Source: Rahnella victoriana (GTDB taxonomy: Bacteria > Pseudomonadota > Gammaproteobacteria > Enterobacterales > Enterobacteriaceae). From it: a DNA stretch of 64,000 nucleotides. Positions 1 through 9,733 of this stretch are shown here, piece by piece. The translations under genes were made by a program, and so were the position numbers. The stretch lies in assembly GCF_004330295.1 (NCBI RefSeq), contig NZ_SJOJ01000002.1, forward strand, positions 62,001-126,000, in the 5' to 3' direction. Under the pieces are notes generated by a model. It saw only the letters and a list, made by a program, of their open reading frames with translations. It was not told the DNA's origin and ran no database searches. How positions within the stretch are numbered: the stretch's first letter is position 1; each line of letters begins with the position of its first letter.

Positions 1-150
1 GAAGTTTCCGCGAAATACAATTTCACGCCTGCATGGCAGGGCTTCGTAACGGGCCGCTATCTGCGCCTCGGCAGTGAAGTGACTGACAGCCCGATCATCG
101 AAAAAGACTGGACGGGTGTACTGTGGACAGGTGTTACCTACACCTTCTGA
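1..150 (+). CDS. mipA: MipA/OmpV family outer membrane protein, C-terminal end
   Basis: Frame 1 is open from the first base to a TGA at 148-150 and encodes the last 49 residues of a protein that begins outside the window. The visible part alternates polar and hydrophobic residues, contains LGSEVTDSPIIEKDW and ends in a C-terminal phenylalanine (VTYTF), as outer membrane beta-barrels do. The DSPI motif near the C terminus is typical of the MipA/OmpV family. MipA is known as a scaffold linking MltA and PBP1B. The next gene is yeaE, which is the mipA neighbour in E. coli. The identity rests on this tail and the synteny only. Confidence 0.8.
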   Translation, partial: EVSAKYNFTPAWQGFVTGRYLRLGSEVTDSPIIEKDWTGVLWTGVTYTF

Positions 151-185
151 TGCAATGCACCGTCAGAGTGAATGAGTTGCACATT

Positions 186-206
186 AATGGGGCGTTTCGC
201 CCCATT
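186..206 (+). terminator. Hairpin downstream of mipA
   Basis: Perfect 9-bp stem AATGGGGCG / CGCCCCATT with a TTT loop, 36 bases after the mipA stop. Only a short T stretch follows, so termination strength is uncertain. Confidence 0.65.
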
Positions 207-260
207 TGCACATTTATAGATCATCAGATATTGCAGTCATAACCCAACCGGAGGAAACAG

Positions 261-1115
261 ATGAAAGCGAACACCGTGCAATTCCCCGACGGCAGGACCG
301 TACCCGCAATCGGACAAGGTACCTGGTATATGGGAGAGCGAAACAGTGACATTCGCTCTGAAGTGAAAGCCTTGCAGCAGGGGCTGGATGCCGGTATGAC
401 CCTGATCGATACCGCAGAAATGTACGCCGATGGCGGCGCGGAAAGGGTGGTCGGAGAGGCCATCGCCGGACGTCGGGATGAGGTTTTTCTGGTATCAAAA
501 GTGTACCCGCACCATGCCGGTGGCGCGAAAGCGATCGCCGCCTGTGAGCAAAGCCTGAAAAGATTACAGACAGATTGTATAGACCTGTACCTGTTGCACT
601 GGCGTGGTTCGATTCCGTTACATGACACCGTGGCGGCGATGGAAAAATTGCAGCAGTCCGGCAAAATCCGTCGCTGGGGCGTGTCGAATCTCGATACTGA
701 CGAGATGCAGGCGCTGTGGAAAATCCCCGGCGGCAATGAATGCATGACCAACCAGGTGTTGTATCACGCAGCGGCCCGTGGGATCGAATTCGACCTGCTG
801 CCGTGGTGTGAAGAGCACAGCGTACCGGTGATGGCGTATTGTCCTCTCGCACAGGCAGGTAAGTTACGCCACGACGTGCTGACCGCACCGGTGATGCTGG
901 ATATCGCCCAGGCACGCGGTGTCAGCAGTTCACAGATTGCGCTGGCCTGGGTAATACGCTCCGGTAACGTGATCGCCATTCCCAAAGCGGTACAGCCCCG
1001 GCATGTAAAAGATAATGCGGCGGCGCTGACGCTCAGCCTGACGGCAGATGAAATCGCACGCATTGATGCCGCGTTCCCGGCGCCACGCCATAAAATGCCG
1101 CTGGATATGGTCTGA
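261..1115 (+). CDS. yeaE: Aldo/keto reductase YeaE
   Basis: A 284-residue NADPH-dependent aldo/keto reductase, the same length as E. coli YeaE and close to it throughout (GQGTWYMGE near the N terminus, LDMV at the end). The family's catalytic tetrad is visible as D50, Y55, K80 and H113. It is a cytosolic single-domain TIM barrel. E. coli YeaE reduces methylglyoxal and other aldehydes, and that role is inferred here. GGAGG at 250-254 supports the ATG start. It lies between mipA and yeaD as in E. coli and ends at a shared terminator. Confidence 0.93.
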   Translation: MKANTVQFPDGRTVPAIGQGTWYMGERNSDIRSEVKALQQGLDAGMTLIDTAEMYADGGAERVVGEAIAGRRDEVFLVSKVYPHHAGGAKAIAACEQSLKRLQTDCIDLYLLHWRGSIPLHDTVAAMEKLQQSGKIRRWGVSNLDTDEMQALWKIPGGNECMTNQVLYHAAARGIEFDLLPWCEEHSVPVMAYCPLAQAGKLRHDVLTAPVMLDIAQARGVSSSQIALAWVIRSGNVIAIPKAVQPRHVKDNAAALTLSLTADEIARIDAAFPAPRHKMPLDMV

Positions 1116-1150
1116 AGTCTCTCCGCTTCCTATCTGCCATCAGACGACAA

Positions 1151-1172
1151 AAAGGGGCCTTCCGGCCCCTTT
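1151..1172. terminator. Bidirectional terminator between yeaE and yeaD
   Basis: AAAGGGGCC / GGCCCCTTT with a TTCC loop lies between the convergent 3' ends of yeaE and yeaD. The A/T flanks would serve both strands. Confidence 0.85.
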
Positions 1173-1189
1173 GTCATGCGCGCTGCAAA

Positions 1190-2059
1190 CTACTTACGGA
1201 GGGAGAAAGTCACCGCCAGACGTGCAGGTGCTGCATGGGTAGACACATGTTTGTGGGAAACTTGTGCCGTTTCAACGCAGACCATGGTTTTGTAACCGTC
1301 GTCCGGCATATCCGCCATGCTGACTGACAGGGCAGAACCCGGGTTCCACGCAACCACGTCAGAATTGTTTTCATGTGCGACAACCAGCGTACGTTTCAGT
1401 ACCGGGTCAACGATTTCGCTGGTGGCCTGCGGCTGGGTGTAAATGCGGTCAGTTTGGCCGGTGAAGGTCAGATCACCCGTTTCCTGCTTGGCTTTTGCGC
1501 CATCGACTTTATCGATAAAGTTGTTGCCCAGACCTTTTATGCTGACATCCGCGATATCGCCAATGTTGAAATAAGTGTGAAGGGCGCTGTTGGCTTCGAA
1601 ATCACCGGTAGATTCCAGCTCAATATGGCAGGTTTCCCCCAGTGAAAAACGTGCGCTCAGCGTGAACTCATGTGGCCAGAGAGCCAGTGTTTCAGGAGAG
1701 CTTTTCAGCGTTAAGGTAAGAACGACGCCTTCGTCATTTTCTTTATGGTCAGTCAGTTCCCATGGAAGATTACGGGCGAAACCATGTGAAGGCTGACCCG
1801 CCGGACCGAACCACGGCCAGCAAATTGGAATGCCACCACGGATCGCGACGCCTTCTTTGAACGCACTGGCGCTGCTCATCCACAGCACAGGTTCTTCACC
1901 TTCAGGCTGCCATAACAACAGGTGCGCGCCTTGCAGGGCAATTGCGGCACGAACTTTCGGATGGGTGACAACGAGCACCGGCAGTTCGTCAATCTGACGC
2001 TGGCTGACGGAGGTAGAGATTTGGTTTACGACCGGAAGAGAAAAGAGTTGTTCTGTCAT
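1190..2059 (-). CDS. yeaD: Glucose-6-phosphate 1-epimerase (aldose-1-epimerase fold)
   Basis: A 289-residue YeaD-type D-hexose-6-phosphate mutarotase, which interconverts alpha and beta anomers of glucose-6-phosphate in the cytosol. Family features seen include GGIPICWPWFGP, GFARNLPWEL, the HTYF segment and a C-terminal GYKTMVCVE motif. It lies downstream of gapA on the same strand, but a strong gapA terminator intervenes, so it probably has its own promoter. The stop codon is TAG at 1190-1192. It keeps the gapA-yeaD-yeaE synteny of enteric bacteria. Confidence 0.92.
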   Translation of the reverse strand: MTEQLFSLPVVNQISTSVSQRQIDELPVLVVTHPKVRAAIALQGAHLLLWQPEGEEPVLWMSSASAFKEGVAIRGGIPICWPWFGPAGQPSHGFARNLPWELTDHKENDEGVVLTLTLKSSPETLALWPHEFTLSARFSLGETCHIELESTGDFEANSALHTYFNIGDIADVSIKGLGNNFIDKVDGAKAKQETGDLTFTGQTDRIYTQPQATSEIVDPVLKRTLVVAHENNSDVVAWNPGSALSVSMADMPDDGYKTMVCVETAQVSHKHVSTHAAPARLAVTFSLRK

Positions 2060-2171
2060 TATCTAAAGTCCTGTCAGGGTTAAACAATTACGATTTACAA
2101 CCAAGACTACACATGAACCAAACCTGTCTGTTTGATCGCACTCATGTGCTGATAAAAAAGTGCATCCGACA

Positions 2172-2201
2172 GAAAGCAAAAGGGCGACTTGCGTCGCCCT
2201 T
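2172..2201 (-). terminator. gapA terminator
   Basis: On the minus strand the stem AAGGGCGAC / GTCGCCCTT (2180-2201, loop GCAA) is followed by TTTTGCTTT, 24 bases after the gapA stop. Confidence 0.85.
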
Positions 2202-2225
2202 CAATCAGTTCATTCACATAACCAA

Positions 2226-3236
<1,011 letters not shown>

Positions 3237-3268
3237 CTATTTTTTTAGTGAATAAAAGGTTGGTTGTA

Positions 3269-3296
3269 AAATTACAAAAACCTTGCTGAGCGTCAA
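3269..3296 (-). promoter_or_regulatory. Probable gapA sigma-70 promoter
   Basis: On the minus strand, TTGACG (3296-3291) and TAATTT (3274-3269) are separated by 16 bp. The surrounding sequence strongly resembles the E. coli gapA promoter as I remember it. The leader to the start codon is about 40 bases. Confidence 0.6.
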
Positions 3297-3433
3297 GCGG
3301 AATCGTGTCAATTATTGCTGTAAGTCAAAGCGACGACCTACTGTTGCTCGCTTATTGCACGTTCCGTTTTTTTAATCGGCTCACAACCACATGGGGGCGA
3401 AAAACTGAATATAAAGTACCGGAAGAACAGGAG

Positions 3434-3449
3434 TGTGATCGCCATCACA
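3434..3449. promoter_or_regulatory. CRP-cAMP site between gapA and msrB
   Basis: TGTGATCGCCATCACA carries both ideal CRP half sites (TGTGA-N6-TCACA). It lies in the 349-bp divergent gap, about 140-165 bp from the gapA promoter and 125 bp from the msrB start. Which gene it serves is not evident. The rest of the gap (3297-3573) holds no convincing gene. Confidence 0.75.
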
Positions 3450-3573
3450 AGTTGGAGCAGGGTAACGCCGATGCCATACAGTTTAGGACAAAACAGACAG
3501 ACCTGTTGTTAATTTTTTGTTATTATAAACTGTTATTTTAGTTGATTTTTATATTCGTCAGAGAACGAGAATC

Positions 3574-3987
3574 ATGAGCATTGAAGCCAAATCTTCCTCT
3601 ACCCTTGAGCAACTCACTGAAATACAACGTTATGTCACGCAGGAACACGGAACAGAGCCTCCGTACTCTGGAAAGTTGCTGCACAACCGCCGCGAAGGGC
3701 TTTATCATTGCGTGGTGTGTGACTCGGCGCTGTTCTACTCCGATACCAAATACGATTCCGGCTGTGGCTGGCCAAGTTTTTATCAGCCCGTGACCCCTGA
3801 TGCGATTAAATATCTTACTGATAAGTCGCATAATATGGCGCGTGTCGAGGTTCGCTGTGCCCGCTGTAACGCGCATTTAGGGCATGTTTTCCCCGATGGC
3901 CCGAAACCGACGGGCGAACGTTACTGTGTAAACTCGGCCTCGATGAGTTTCACCGACGGTCAGAATGGCGGGAAAACCACCGGTTAA
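3574..3987 (+). CDS. msrB: Peptide-methionine (R)-S-oxide reductase MsrB
   Basis: A 137-residue, zinc-binding MsrB that reduces the R form of methionine sulfoxide in oxidised proteins in the cytosol. Two zinc-binding CxxC pairs are at C46/C49 and C95/C98. The catalytic cysteine is C118 in RYCVNSASM, and the GCGWPSF motif is at 63-69. Length and start match E. coli MsrB. It diverges from gapA and is followed 95 bp later by yeaC on the same strand, the E. coli arrangement. Confidence 0.96.
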   Translation: MSIEAKSSSTLEQLTEIQRYVTQEHGTEPPYSGKLLHNRREGLYHCVVCDSALFYSDTKYDSGCGWPSFYQPVTPDAIKYLTDKSHNMARVEVRCARCNAHLGHVFPDGPKPTGERYCVNSASMSFTDGQNGGKTTG

Positions 3988-4082
3988 GCCGCCAGAAAAT
4001 GATGTTGTAATCTAACCGACAAAATCGATTCAGCTATTATTCAAAACCGCTTGAATAATAGTGATGAACACAAGGTGCTCAG

Positions 4083-4355
4083 ATGGAAATTAATCAACTT
4101 ATTGATGTGATGACGCCGGAAATCTACGCACGTCTCGCGCAGGCTGTCGAACTCGGTAAATGGCCGGACGGTGTCGCCCTGACGCCGGAACAAAAAGAGC
4201 ACAGCCTGCAGGCCGTGATGCTGTATCAGTCGCGTCACAACGTCGATGCCCAGCATATGAGCATCGGCACGGACGGACAGATCGTCACCAAAAGTAAGCA
4301 GGAACTGAAACAGCAGTTTGCGCAGGACACGCTGATCAAACTCAAACCTGAGTGA
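4083..4355 (+). CDS. yeaC: DUF1315 family protein YeaC
   Basis: A 90-residue soluble protein matching YeaC (DUF1315) in length and in motifs such as MTPEIYARLAQAVELGKWPD and QHMSIGTDG. Its function is unknown in any species I know of. It follows msrB, which suggests co-transcription. No signal peptide or membrane segment is present. Confidence 0.9.
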   Translation: MEINQLIDVMTPEIYARLAQAVELGKWPDGVALTPEQKEHSLQAVMLYQSRHNVDAQHMSIGTDGQIVTKSKQELKQQFAQDTLIKLKPE

Positions 4356-4371
4356 ACCCCGCAGGTGCAAA

Positions 4372-4394
4372 AAAGGGCGCTGAGCCGCGCCTTT
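4372..4394 (+). terminator. Weak hairpin after yeaC
   Basis: AAAGGGCGC / GCGCCTTT with a one-base bulge and a TGAGCC loop, followed by TTTAAAATT. A possible weak terminator of the msrB-yeaC transcript. Confidence 0.45.
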
Positions 4395-4448
4395 AAAATT
4401 GATGTTAATCCACTTAAAAAGGAATTTACCCTAAATTCTTATCAGCCT

Positions 4449-5051
4449 ATGGACATCAATTTAACCGGCTTCATCCCCGCATTACTTCCCGTTGCGCTTT
4501 CCCCCGGTGCGAGTTTCACGCTTGCCATGAACAGTGCACTGTCAGGTGGACGGAAAGGGCTTCTAAAGACGCTCACCGGCACGGCTCTCGGAATATATAC
4601 CCATGCCATCCTTATCGGGCTTGGCATCACGTCACTGCTTGTGGCTTCTCCGACGCTTTTCAATATTCTGAAAATAGCCGGCACGGTTTATCTGCTTTGG
4701 CTCGGCATCCAGCTTATCCGCAGTGGCCTCAGCGCACGTGCAATGGTGTTCGACGGCAGCGGCGGCGCGGTGACGTTGAAAGAGGCCTGGATCGCGAATG
4801 TACTCAACCCGAAAGCCATCCTGTTTTACCTGACTGTGGTGTCGCAATTTGCGGGCAGCCAGGGAGAGATCGGGCATTATATGATTCTGGCGAGTGTGCA
4901 CATTGCAGTGATGTCTGTGTGGCTTATCACCCTCAGTCAGACGCTTGTTTTCTCTGCCAGCAAGATGAACACTCGGACCCTGAAAAAGATAGTGAACGTT
5001 GCGGGCGGGGGAATGCTGGTTGTTTTTGCGTTGAGTAGTTTTCTGCATTGA
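4449..5051 (+). CDS. LysE/RhtB family amino-acid exporter
   Basis: A 200-residue inner membrane protein with about six hydrophobic segments. The early motif LPVALSPGASFTLAMNSAL and NPKAILFYLTV are typical of LysE/RhtB exporters of amino acids or homoserine lactones. The open frame reaches back to 4365, but that extension is charged and unlike the family. The ATG at 4449 gives the normal length of about 200 residues. The substrate cannot be read from the sequence. It ends at a convergent terminator with pncA. Confidence 0.82.
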   Translation: MDINLTGFIPALLPVALSPGASFTLAMNSALSGGRKGLLKTLTGTALGIYTHAILIGLGITSLLVASPTLFNILKIAGTVYLLWLGIQLIRSGLSARAMVFDGSGGAVTLKEAWIANVLNPKAILFYLTVVSQFAGSQGEIGHYMILASVHIAVMSVWLITLSQTLVFSASKMNTRTLKKIVNVAGGGMLVVFALSSFLH

Positions 5052-5082
5052 AGTGGTGGGCTGGTTAAAGATTTTGCTGCTC

Positions 5083-5118
5083 TTTGTCGTCCTGCTATTT
5101 CTTTAGCAGGACGACAAA
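5083..5118. terminator. Convergent terminator, LysE exporter / pncA
   Basis: A perfect 14-bp stem TTTGTCGTCCTGCT / AGCAGGACGACAAA with an 8-base loop, placed between the two 3' ends. Confidence 0.85.
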
Positions 5119-5120
5119 AT

Positions 5121-5750
5121 TCACGCCGTCACCGCCCCGGACGTACTCACCTTCACACCTGCAACCCGCATCGCTTCAACCGCTTGTGCGCTGTCTTGTG
5201 GCTTTAAGTTCACACCCCGACAGCCATCGGTCAGCAACGTCACCTGATAACCCAGTTCCAGGGCGTCAAGCACAGTGAATTTTACGCAGTAATCCGTCGC
5301 CAGCCCCATCACATACAAATGCGTGATCTGCGCGGCTTTCAGCCAGTCATTCAGCACGGTGGCGGCGCGGTGGCCGTTGTCGTAAAAGGCGCTGTAACTG
5401 TCAATGTCCGGATTGGTGCCTTTCTGCACCACAAAATCTACCAGCGGCAGTTTCAGCGCCGGGTGAAATTCTGCGCCCGGTTCGTGCTGGACGCAGTGAA
5501 CCGGCCACCAGACCTGTGGCAAACCGTTCAGATCCCCCAGCGTCCAGGGTTCGGCGTGGGAATTCGCGGCGAAACTGCGATGTCCGGCCGGATGCCAGTC
5601 CTGAGACGCCAGCACGGGGATGTCATGGCTTTTACACCACGCCATCATCTGATTGGCGACCGCAATCGTGGCATCGCCGTCAGTCACCGCCAGCGCACCG
5701 CCGTGACAAAAATCGTTTTGCAGATCGACCAGCAACAACGCAGATTTCAT
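5121..5750 (-). CDS. pncA: Nicotinamidase PncA
   Basis: A 209-residue isochorismatase-fold amidase that hydrolyses nicotinamide to nicotinate for NAD salvage. The catalytic triad D9, K110, C155 (LATDYCV) and metal ligands D51, H53 and H85 are present. It also accounts for pyrazinamidase activity in its family. It starts 12 bp after ansA on the same strand, so pncA and ansA form an operon of two amide hydrolases, as in E. coli. Confidence 0.95.
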   Translation of the reverse strand: MKSALLLVDLQNDFCHGGALAVTDGDATIAVANQMMAWCKSHDIPVLASQDWHPAGHRSFAANSHAEPWTLGDLNGLPQVWWPVHCVQHEPGAEFHPALKLPLVDFVVQKGTNPDIDSYSAFYDNGHRAATVLNDWLKAAQITHLYVMGLATDYCVKFTVLDALELGYQVTLLTDGCRGVNLKPQDSAQAVEAMRVAGVKVSTSGAVTA

Positions 5751-5762
5751 AATGCCCCTTAT

Positions 5763-6776
5763 TTATTCGGTCAGTTCGCCACGCAGGTTTTGCTGCATCA
5801 GTTCGCGGATTTCTTCCGGCGTATGTGACTGGCTGAGCAGGTAATGCAGCTTGGTCAGCGCCGCTTCCACGGTCATATCAAAGCCGCTGATCACGCCGGA
5901 ATGTGCGAGGGCGTTACCGGTGGCATATCCCCCCATATTGACGCGCCCTGAAATACATTGCGTCAGGTTAACCACCACAATGCCGCGCTCTGAGGCGTCT
6001 TTCAGCACTTTCAGCAGATCGCCTTTTTGTGGTGCGTTGCCGACGCCGTAGGAGCGCAGGATCAGCGCTTTCACCGGCTGCATCAGGAAATTCTGTACCA
6101 CTTCGGCAGAAATGCCCGGATAAATCGTCACCACGCCGATAGGTTGCGGCGTAATGTGGTGCACTTTCAGTTTAGCGGCAGGGACTTCCGGCAGTGATGG
6201 CGTGGAAAGACGGCGGATGTGGATCCCGGCTTCCAGCAGCGGCGAAAGGTTCGGTGAGGCAAAGGCATCGAAACCATCGGCGTGTGCTTTAGTGCTGCGG
6301 TTGCCGCGATACAGACGGTTGTTGAAGAACAGGGTGACTTCGTTGACCGGATGGTTCGCCGCGATATACAGCGAGTTCAGCAGGTTGATTTGTCCGTCAG
6401 AACGCAGGGCTTCGAGCGGAATCTGTGACCCTGTCACAATGACCGGCTTGCTCAGGTTTTCAAGCATAAAGGAGAGTGCGGATGCGGTAAACGCCATGGT
6501 GTCCGTGCCATGCAGGATGACGAAACCGTCGTACTCGTCGTAATGCGCCTGAATATCGTCGGCAATGTGTTGCCAGTCTTCAGGCGTCATGTCGGAGGAA
6601 TCCATCAGTGGCGCGTATTCTTTGATGGTAAATTCAGGCATCTCAGGGCGGTGGAATTCAGGCATCAGCGCCAGCTGGCGCTGCAAATGGCCGGAAACCG
6701 GAATGTAACCCTGTTCAGAACGTTGCATACCAATGGTGCCGCCGGTATAGGCAACGTAAATAGATTTTTTAGTCAT
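5763..6776 (-). CDS. ansA: L-asparaginase I (cytoplasmic)
   Basis: A 337-residue type I asparaginase that converts L-asparagine to aspartate and ammonia in the cytosol. Both family signatures are present: YTGGTIGM near the N terminus (nucleophile T14) and HGTDTMAFTASALSF near residue 90. No signal peptide is seen, which separates it from the periplasmic AnsB type. It is the first gene of the ansA-pncA operon. Confidence 0.95.
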   Translation of the reverse strand: MTKKSIYVAYTGGTIGMQRSEQGYIPVSGHLQRQLALMPEFHRPEMPEFTIKEYAPLMDSSDMTPEDWQHIADDIQAHYDEYDGFVILHGTDTMAFTASALSFMLENLSKPVIVTGSQIPLEALRSDGQINLLNSLYIAANHPVNEVTLFFNNRLYRGNRSTKAHADGFDAFASPNLSPLLEAGIHIRRLSTPSLPEVPAAKLKVHHITPQPIGVVTIYPGISAEVVQNFLMQPVKALILRSYGVGNAPQKGDLLKVLKDASERGIVVVNLTQCISGRVNMGGYATGNALAHSGVISGFDMTVEAALTKLHYLLSQSHTPEEIRELMQQNLRGELTE

Positions 6777-6850
6777 TGAAGATGTTCTTTTTTTAGAAAG
6801 GTGAAAGCCACTCCGCTAAGTATAAAGGCTTATCTGCAGGTGTCCCACCC

Positions 6851-6888
6851 TAAAAAAGCCCGACGTTCTCAGTGAGAAGCGTCGGGCT
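6851..6888 (-). terminator. sppA terminator
   Basis: AGCCCGACG / CGTCGGGCT, extended by TTCTC / GAGAA with one bulge, and an A-run at 6852-6857 that becomes the U tract on the minus strand. It lies 37 bp past the sppA stop. Confidence 0.85.
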
Positions 6889-6924
6889 GTGCATTCCGGT
6901 GAATCTTTATGCCAAATCGGGATG

Positions 6925-8778
6925 TTACTTCACGTCACCACAGGTCAGGCAAAGTGCGTAACGGTTTTGCGGATCGTTCATGTTGCTGAACAGGTCGGCC
7001 TGTGATTTCAGCTCCATCGCCATCTTGCTGACTGGCTCAGGCAGATAGGCCTGAATCGCCGCTGGCAACATCGCATGAACAGACGCGCTCACTTGCGAGA
7101 ACAGCAGATCAGCCAGACCGGGTTCGCTGACATACCAGTTCAGTTGCCATTTTGGCAGTTTCGCCAGATCCGCCGCTTTCTTCACCGCGTCATCGAAATC
7201 GCCCAGTTCATCCACCAGACCGTTGGCTTTGGCATCAGAGCCGAGCCACACATGCCCCTGTGCAATCTGATCAATCTGTTCAGGCGTTTTATGACGGGAA
7301 TCCGCCACCAGACCGAGGAAGGTTTTATAACCGTTCTCGATGTTCAGCTGCATCATCTGGGAGAACTCCGGCGGCAGCGCTTTGGTGGACGCAATATCCG
7401 CCAGCGGTGACGTCGCCACACCGTCGGTATGCACACCGGCGTAATCCAGCGTGTCCTGATAAGTGTTGATCACGCCGAAGATACCGATGGAGCCGGTGAG
7501 GGTGCTCGGGCTGGCGATGATGTAGTTAGCTGGCGTGGAGATCCAGTAACCGCCGGAAGCCGCCATGCCGCCCATAGAAACCACCACCGGTTTGCCTGCA
7601 GCTTTGGCCGCAGCCAGTTCGGAGCGGATCACTTCAGATGCGCTGACGCTGCCGCCAGGGCTGTTGACGCGCAGGACAATCGCTTTCACCTTCGGATCCA
7701 GACGGGCCTCACGAATTTGCTGTGCCGTGGTGTCGCCACCGACTGCACCCGGCTGTTCTTCACCGTCGTTGATTGCGCCCGTCGCGAAGATCACGGCGAT
7801 TTGCGGATCGTTATTGTCCGGTTTTGGTTTCGGCGAGTAATCGTAAATGCTGGTGTAATTAAAGTCTTTGGTGGTTTTGTTCCAGCCAAAGGCTTTCACC
7901 ATCTCGTTGTCCGCTTCGGTGCGTGATGCCAGCGCATCCACCAGTTTGGTTTTCAGCGCGTATTGCGCCATATCGCCACCGGTGGCCTGCATACCGGCCA
8001 GCACGCCCGCCGCGCCCGGGAACAATTGTTCAGGGGTGATCTGACGGTTAGCGGAAACGGTATTGAGATAGTTGGTCCACAATCCGCCAATCCAGCGGCT
8101 GTCAGCTTCGCGGGCGGCAGGGGACATATCATCACGGATCAACGGTTCTACGGCGGATTTATAGGTACCGACGCGGAAGATATTGGTGGTGACTTTCAGC
8201 TTATCCAGCAACGATTTGTAATAGAGATTGTTCGTGGCAAAACCGTGCAGATCGACCGCGCCCTGTGGCGACAGATAGATTTTATTGGCATAGCTGGCCA
8301 GATAGTATTGCGACTGATTATAGCTGTCGCCGATGGCATACACCGGTTTGCCTGCGTCGCGGAATTCGCGCAGTGCTTTGCCGATATATTGCATGGATGA
8401 CTGGTCAGTACCGGTGAAATCGGTCAGTTGTAACACGATACCGGTGACGTCTTTATCATCTTTCGCGGCACGGATGGTATCGACTAAATCAAACAGCGAG
8501 TTTTCCTGCAAACGGCTGCTTGAGGTGCCGAGCAATTCGCGGCCCCACTGACGGACTTTATTATTGACCGACGGCTTGTCAACCACGGAACCACTGAGAT
8601 CAACCAGCAGCGCACCTTTGGTCGTTTCCACCGGTTTGTCCTGCACGGCGTACCAGATGCCGACACCGGCCAGAATGATCAGAATAAGAAATACGTTGAG
8701 AATAAATTCTCTGACGAAATTAAGAAGACGCCAGGTCCACTTAAAAAAACCGGCGATAATTCGCCACAATGTGCGCAT
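6925..8778 (-). CDS. sppA: Signal peptide peptidase SppA, 67-kDa type
   Basis: A 617-residue tandem S49 protease that degrades cleaved signal peptides in the inner membrane. The N terminus has an amphipathic MRTLWRIIAGFFKWTW region and one membrane span at about residues 25-45. The catalytic lysine is in the first repeat (K207 in VGTYKSAVEP) and the nucleophile in the second (S408 in GGMAASGGYW), as known for E. coli SppA. Length and the C-terminal LCLTCGDVK match that protein. It diverges from ydjA. Confidence 0.96.
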   Translation of the reverse strand: MRTLWRIIAGFFKWTWRLLNFVREFILNVFLILIILAGVGIWYAVQDKPVETTKGALLVDLSGSVVDKPSVNNKVRQWGRELLGTSSSRLQENSLFDLVDTIRAAKDDKDVTGIVLQLTDFTGTDQSSMQYIGKALREFRDAGKPVYAIGDSYNQSQYYLASYANKIYLSPQGAVDLHGFATNNLYYKSLLDKLKVTTNIFRVGTYKSAVEPLIRDDMSPAAREADSRWIGGLWTNYLNTVSANRQITPEQLFPGAAGVLAGMQATGGDMAQYALKTKLVDALASRTEADNEMVKAFGWNKTTKDFNYTSIYDYSPKPKPDNNDPQIAVIFATGAINDGEEQPGAVGGDTTAQQIREARLDPKVKAIVLRVNSPGGSVSASEVIRSELAAAKAAGKPVVVSMGGMAASGGYWISTPANYIIASPSTLTGSIGIFGVINTYQDTLDYAGVHTDGVATSPLADIASTKALPPEFSQMMQLNIENGYKTFLGLVADSRHKTPEQIDQIAQGHVWLGSDAKANGLVDELGDFDDAVKKAADLAKLPKWQLNWYVSEPGLADLLFSQVSASVHAMLPAAIQAYLPEPVSKMAMELKSQADLFSNMNDPQNRYALCLTCGDVK

Positions 8779-8957
8779 GGTCTCTCCAACAAGACGGATA
8801 AGTCCCGCTATCCTAATGACCTGCCGGAAAAATGTCAGCTTTAAATCATGTCAGGATTTGGCAGTGATGCATTATCTGAAAGCCATGTGTACGTTGGAAA
8901 AAGGCGTTACGCTTATGTTAACGTAATCCAAATAGCCCTTATTCTCAGGAGAACATC

Positions 8958-9509
8958 ATGGATGCTTTGGACTTATTACTTAACCGCCGTTCTGCTTCCC
9001 GTCTGGCTGCTCCTGCACCGGCGGGCGAAGCGCTGCAAAACATCATTCATGCCGGTATGCGCGCGCCGGATCATGGGGCATTACAGCCGTGGCGGTTTGT
9101 GATTGCTGAAAACGACGGCCTGACCCGTTTCAGTGAAGTGCTGCGTGCAGCGGCTATTAAAGACGGCGCGGATGAAAAAGCCATTGAAAAGGCCACGCAG
9201 GCGCCATTACGTGCGCCACAAATCATTACCGTGATCGCCACCTGCAAAGACAGCCCGAAAGTGCCGCAGTGGGAGCAACTGCTGTCTGCCGGATGTGCGG
9301 TTCACGCCATGCAGATGGCCGCGCTGGCGCAGGGCTTTAACGGCATCTGGCGCACCGGCGCCTGGACCGACCATGCGGATGTGCGCCAGGCATTCAAATG
9401 CGGTGAAAACGACAAAATCGTCGGATTCCTCTACCTCGGCACGCCACAGCTGAAAGCCAGCCTGCAGGTGATCCCGGCCGACAGCACCCCTTTCGTCAGC
9501 CACTTCTAA
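8958..9509 (+). CDS. ydjA: Nitroreductase-family FMN oxidoreductase YdjA
   Basis: A 183-residue member of the minimal FMN-dependent nitroreductases, with the family's [15 protein letters not shown] start, [14 protein letters not shown] and [12 protein letters not shown] motifs. The true substrate is unknown. In E. coli it is followed by selD and topB, but here topB follows directly. It has its own divergent promoter region against sppA. Confidence 0.92.
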   Translation: MDALDLLLNRRSASRLAAPAPAGEALQNIIHAGMRAPDHGALQPWRFVIAENDGLTRFSEVLRAAAIKDGADEKAIEKATQAPLRAPQIITVIATCKDSPKVPQWEQLLSAGCAVHAMQMAALAQGFNGIWRTGAWTDHADVRQAFKCGENDKIVGFLYLGTPQLKASLQVIPADSTPFVSHF

Positions 9510-9733
9510 ATCCTGGCAGCACATTTATTAACCGGTTTTAATCGGCGTTTTCCGATTAAACCGGTTTTTTGCTGCCATAATGAGCGACTGCTGTCTCAGA
9601 AGCTTCTAACCGTCTTACTAATTACGCCGCCAGCGGCTAACATAGCCACCTCTGCATGATGAGGACGTAGTGAAATGAAGGATGGGACAATGGAAATCTC
9701 TGTAGCGATCACACCGCAAACGGGTGCATGTTG

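Noticed and set aside
3305-3541. A 78-codon frame in the gapA-msrB gap
   Set aside because: It covers promoter and CRP-site sequence, lacks a ribosome site and shows no conserved features.
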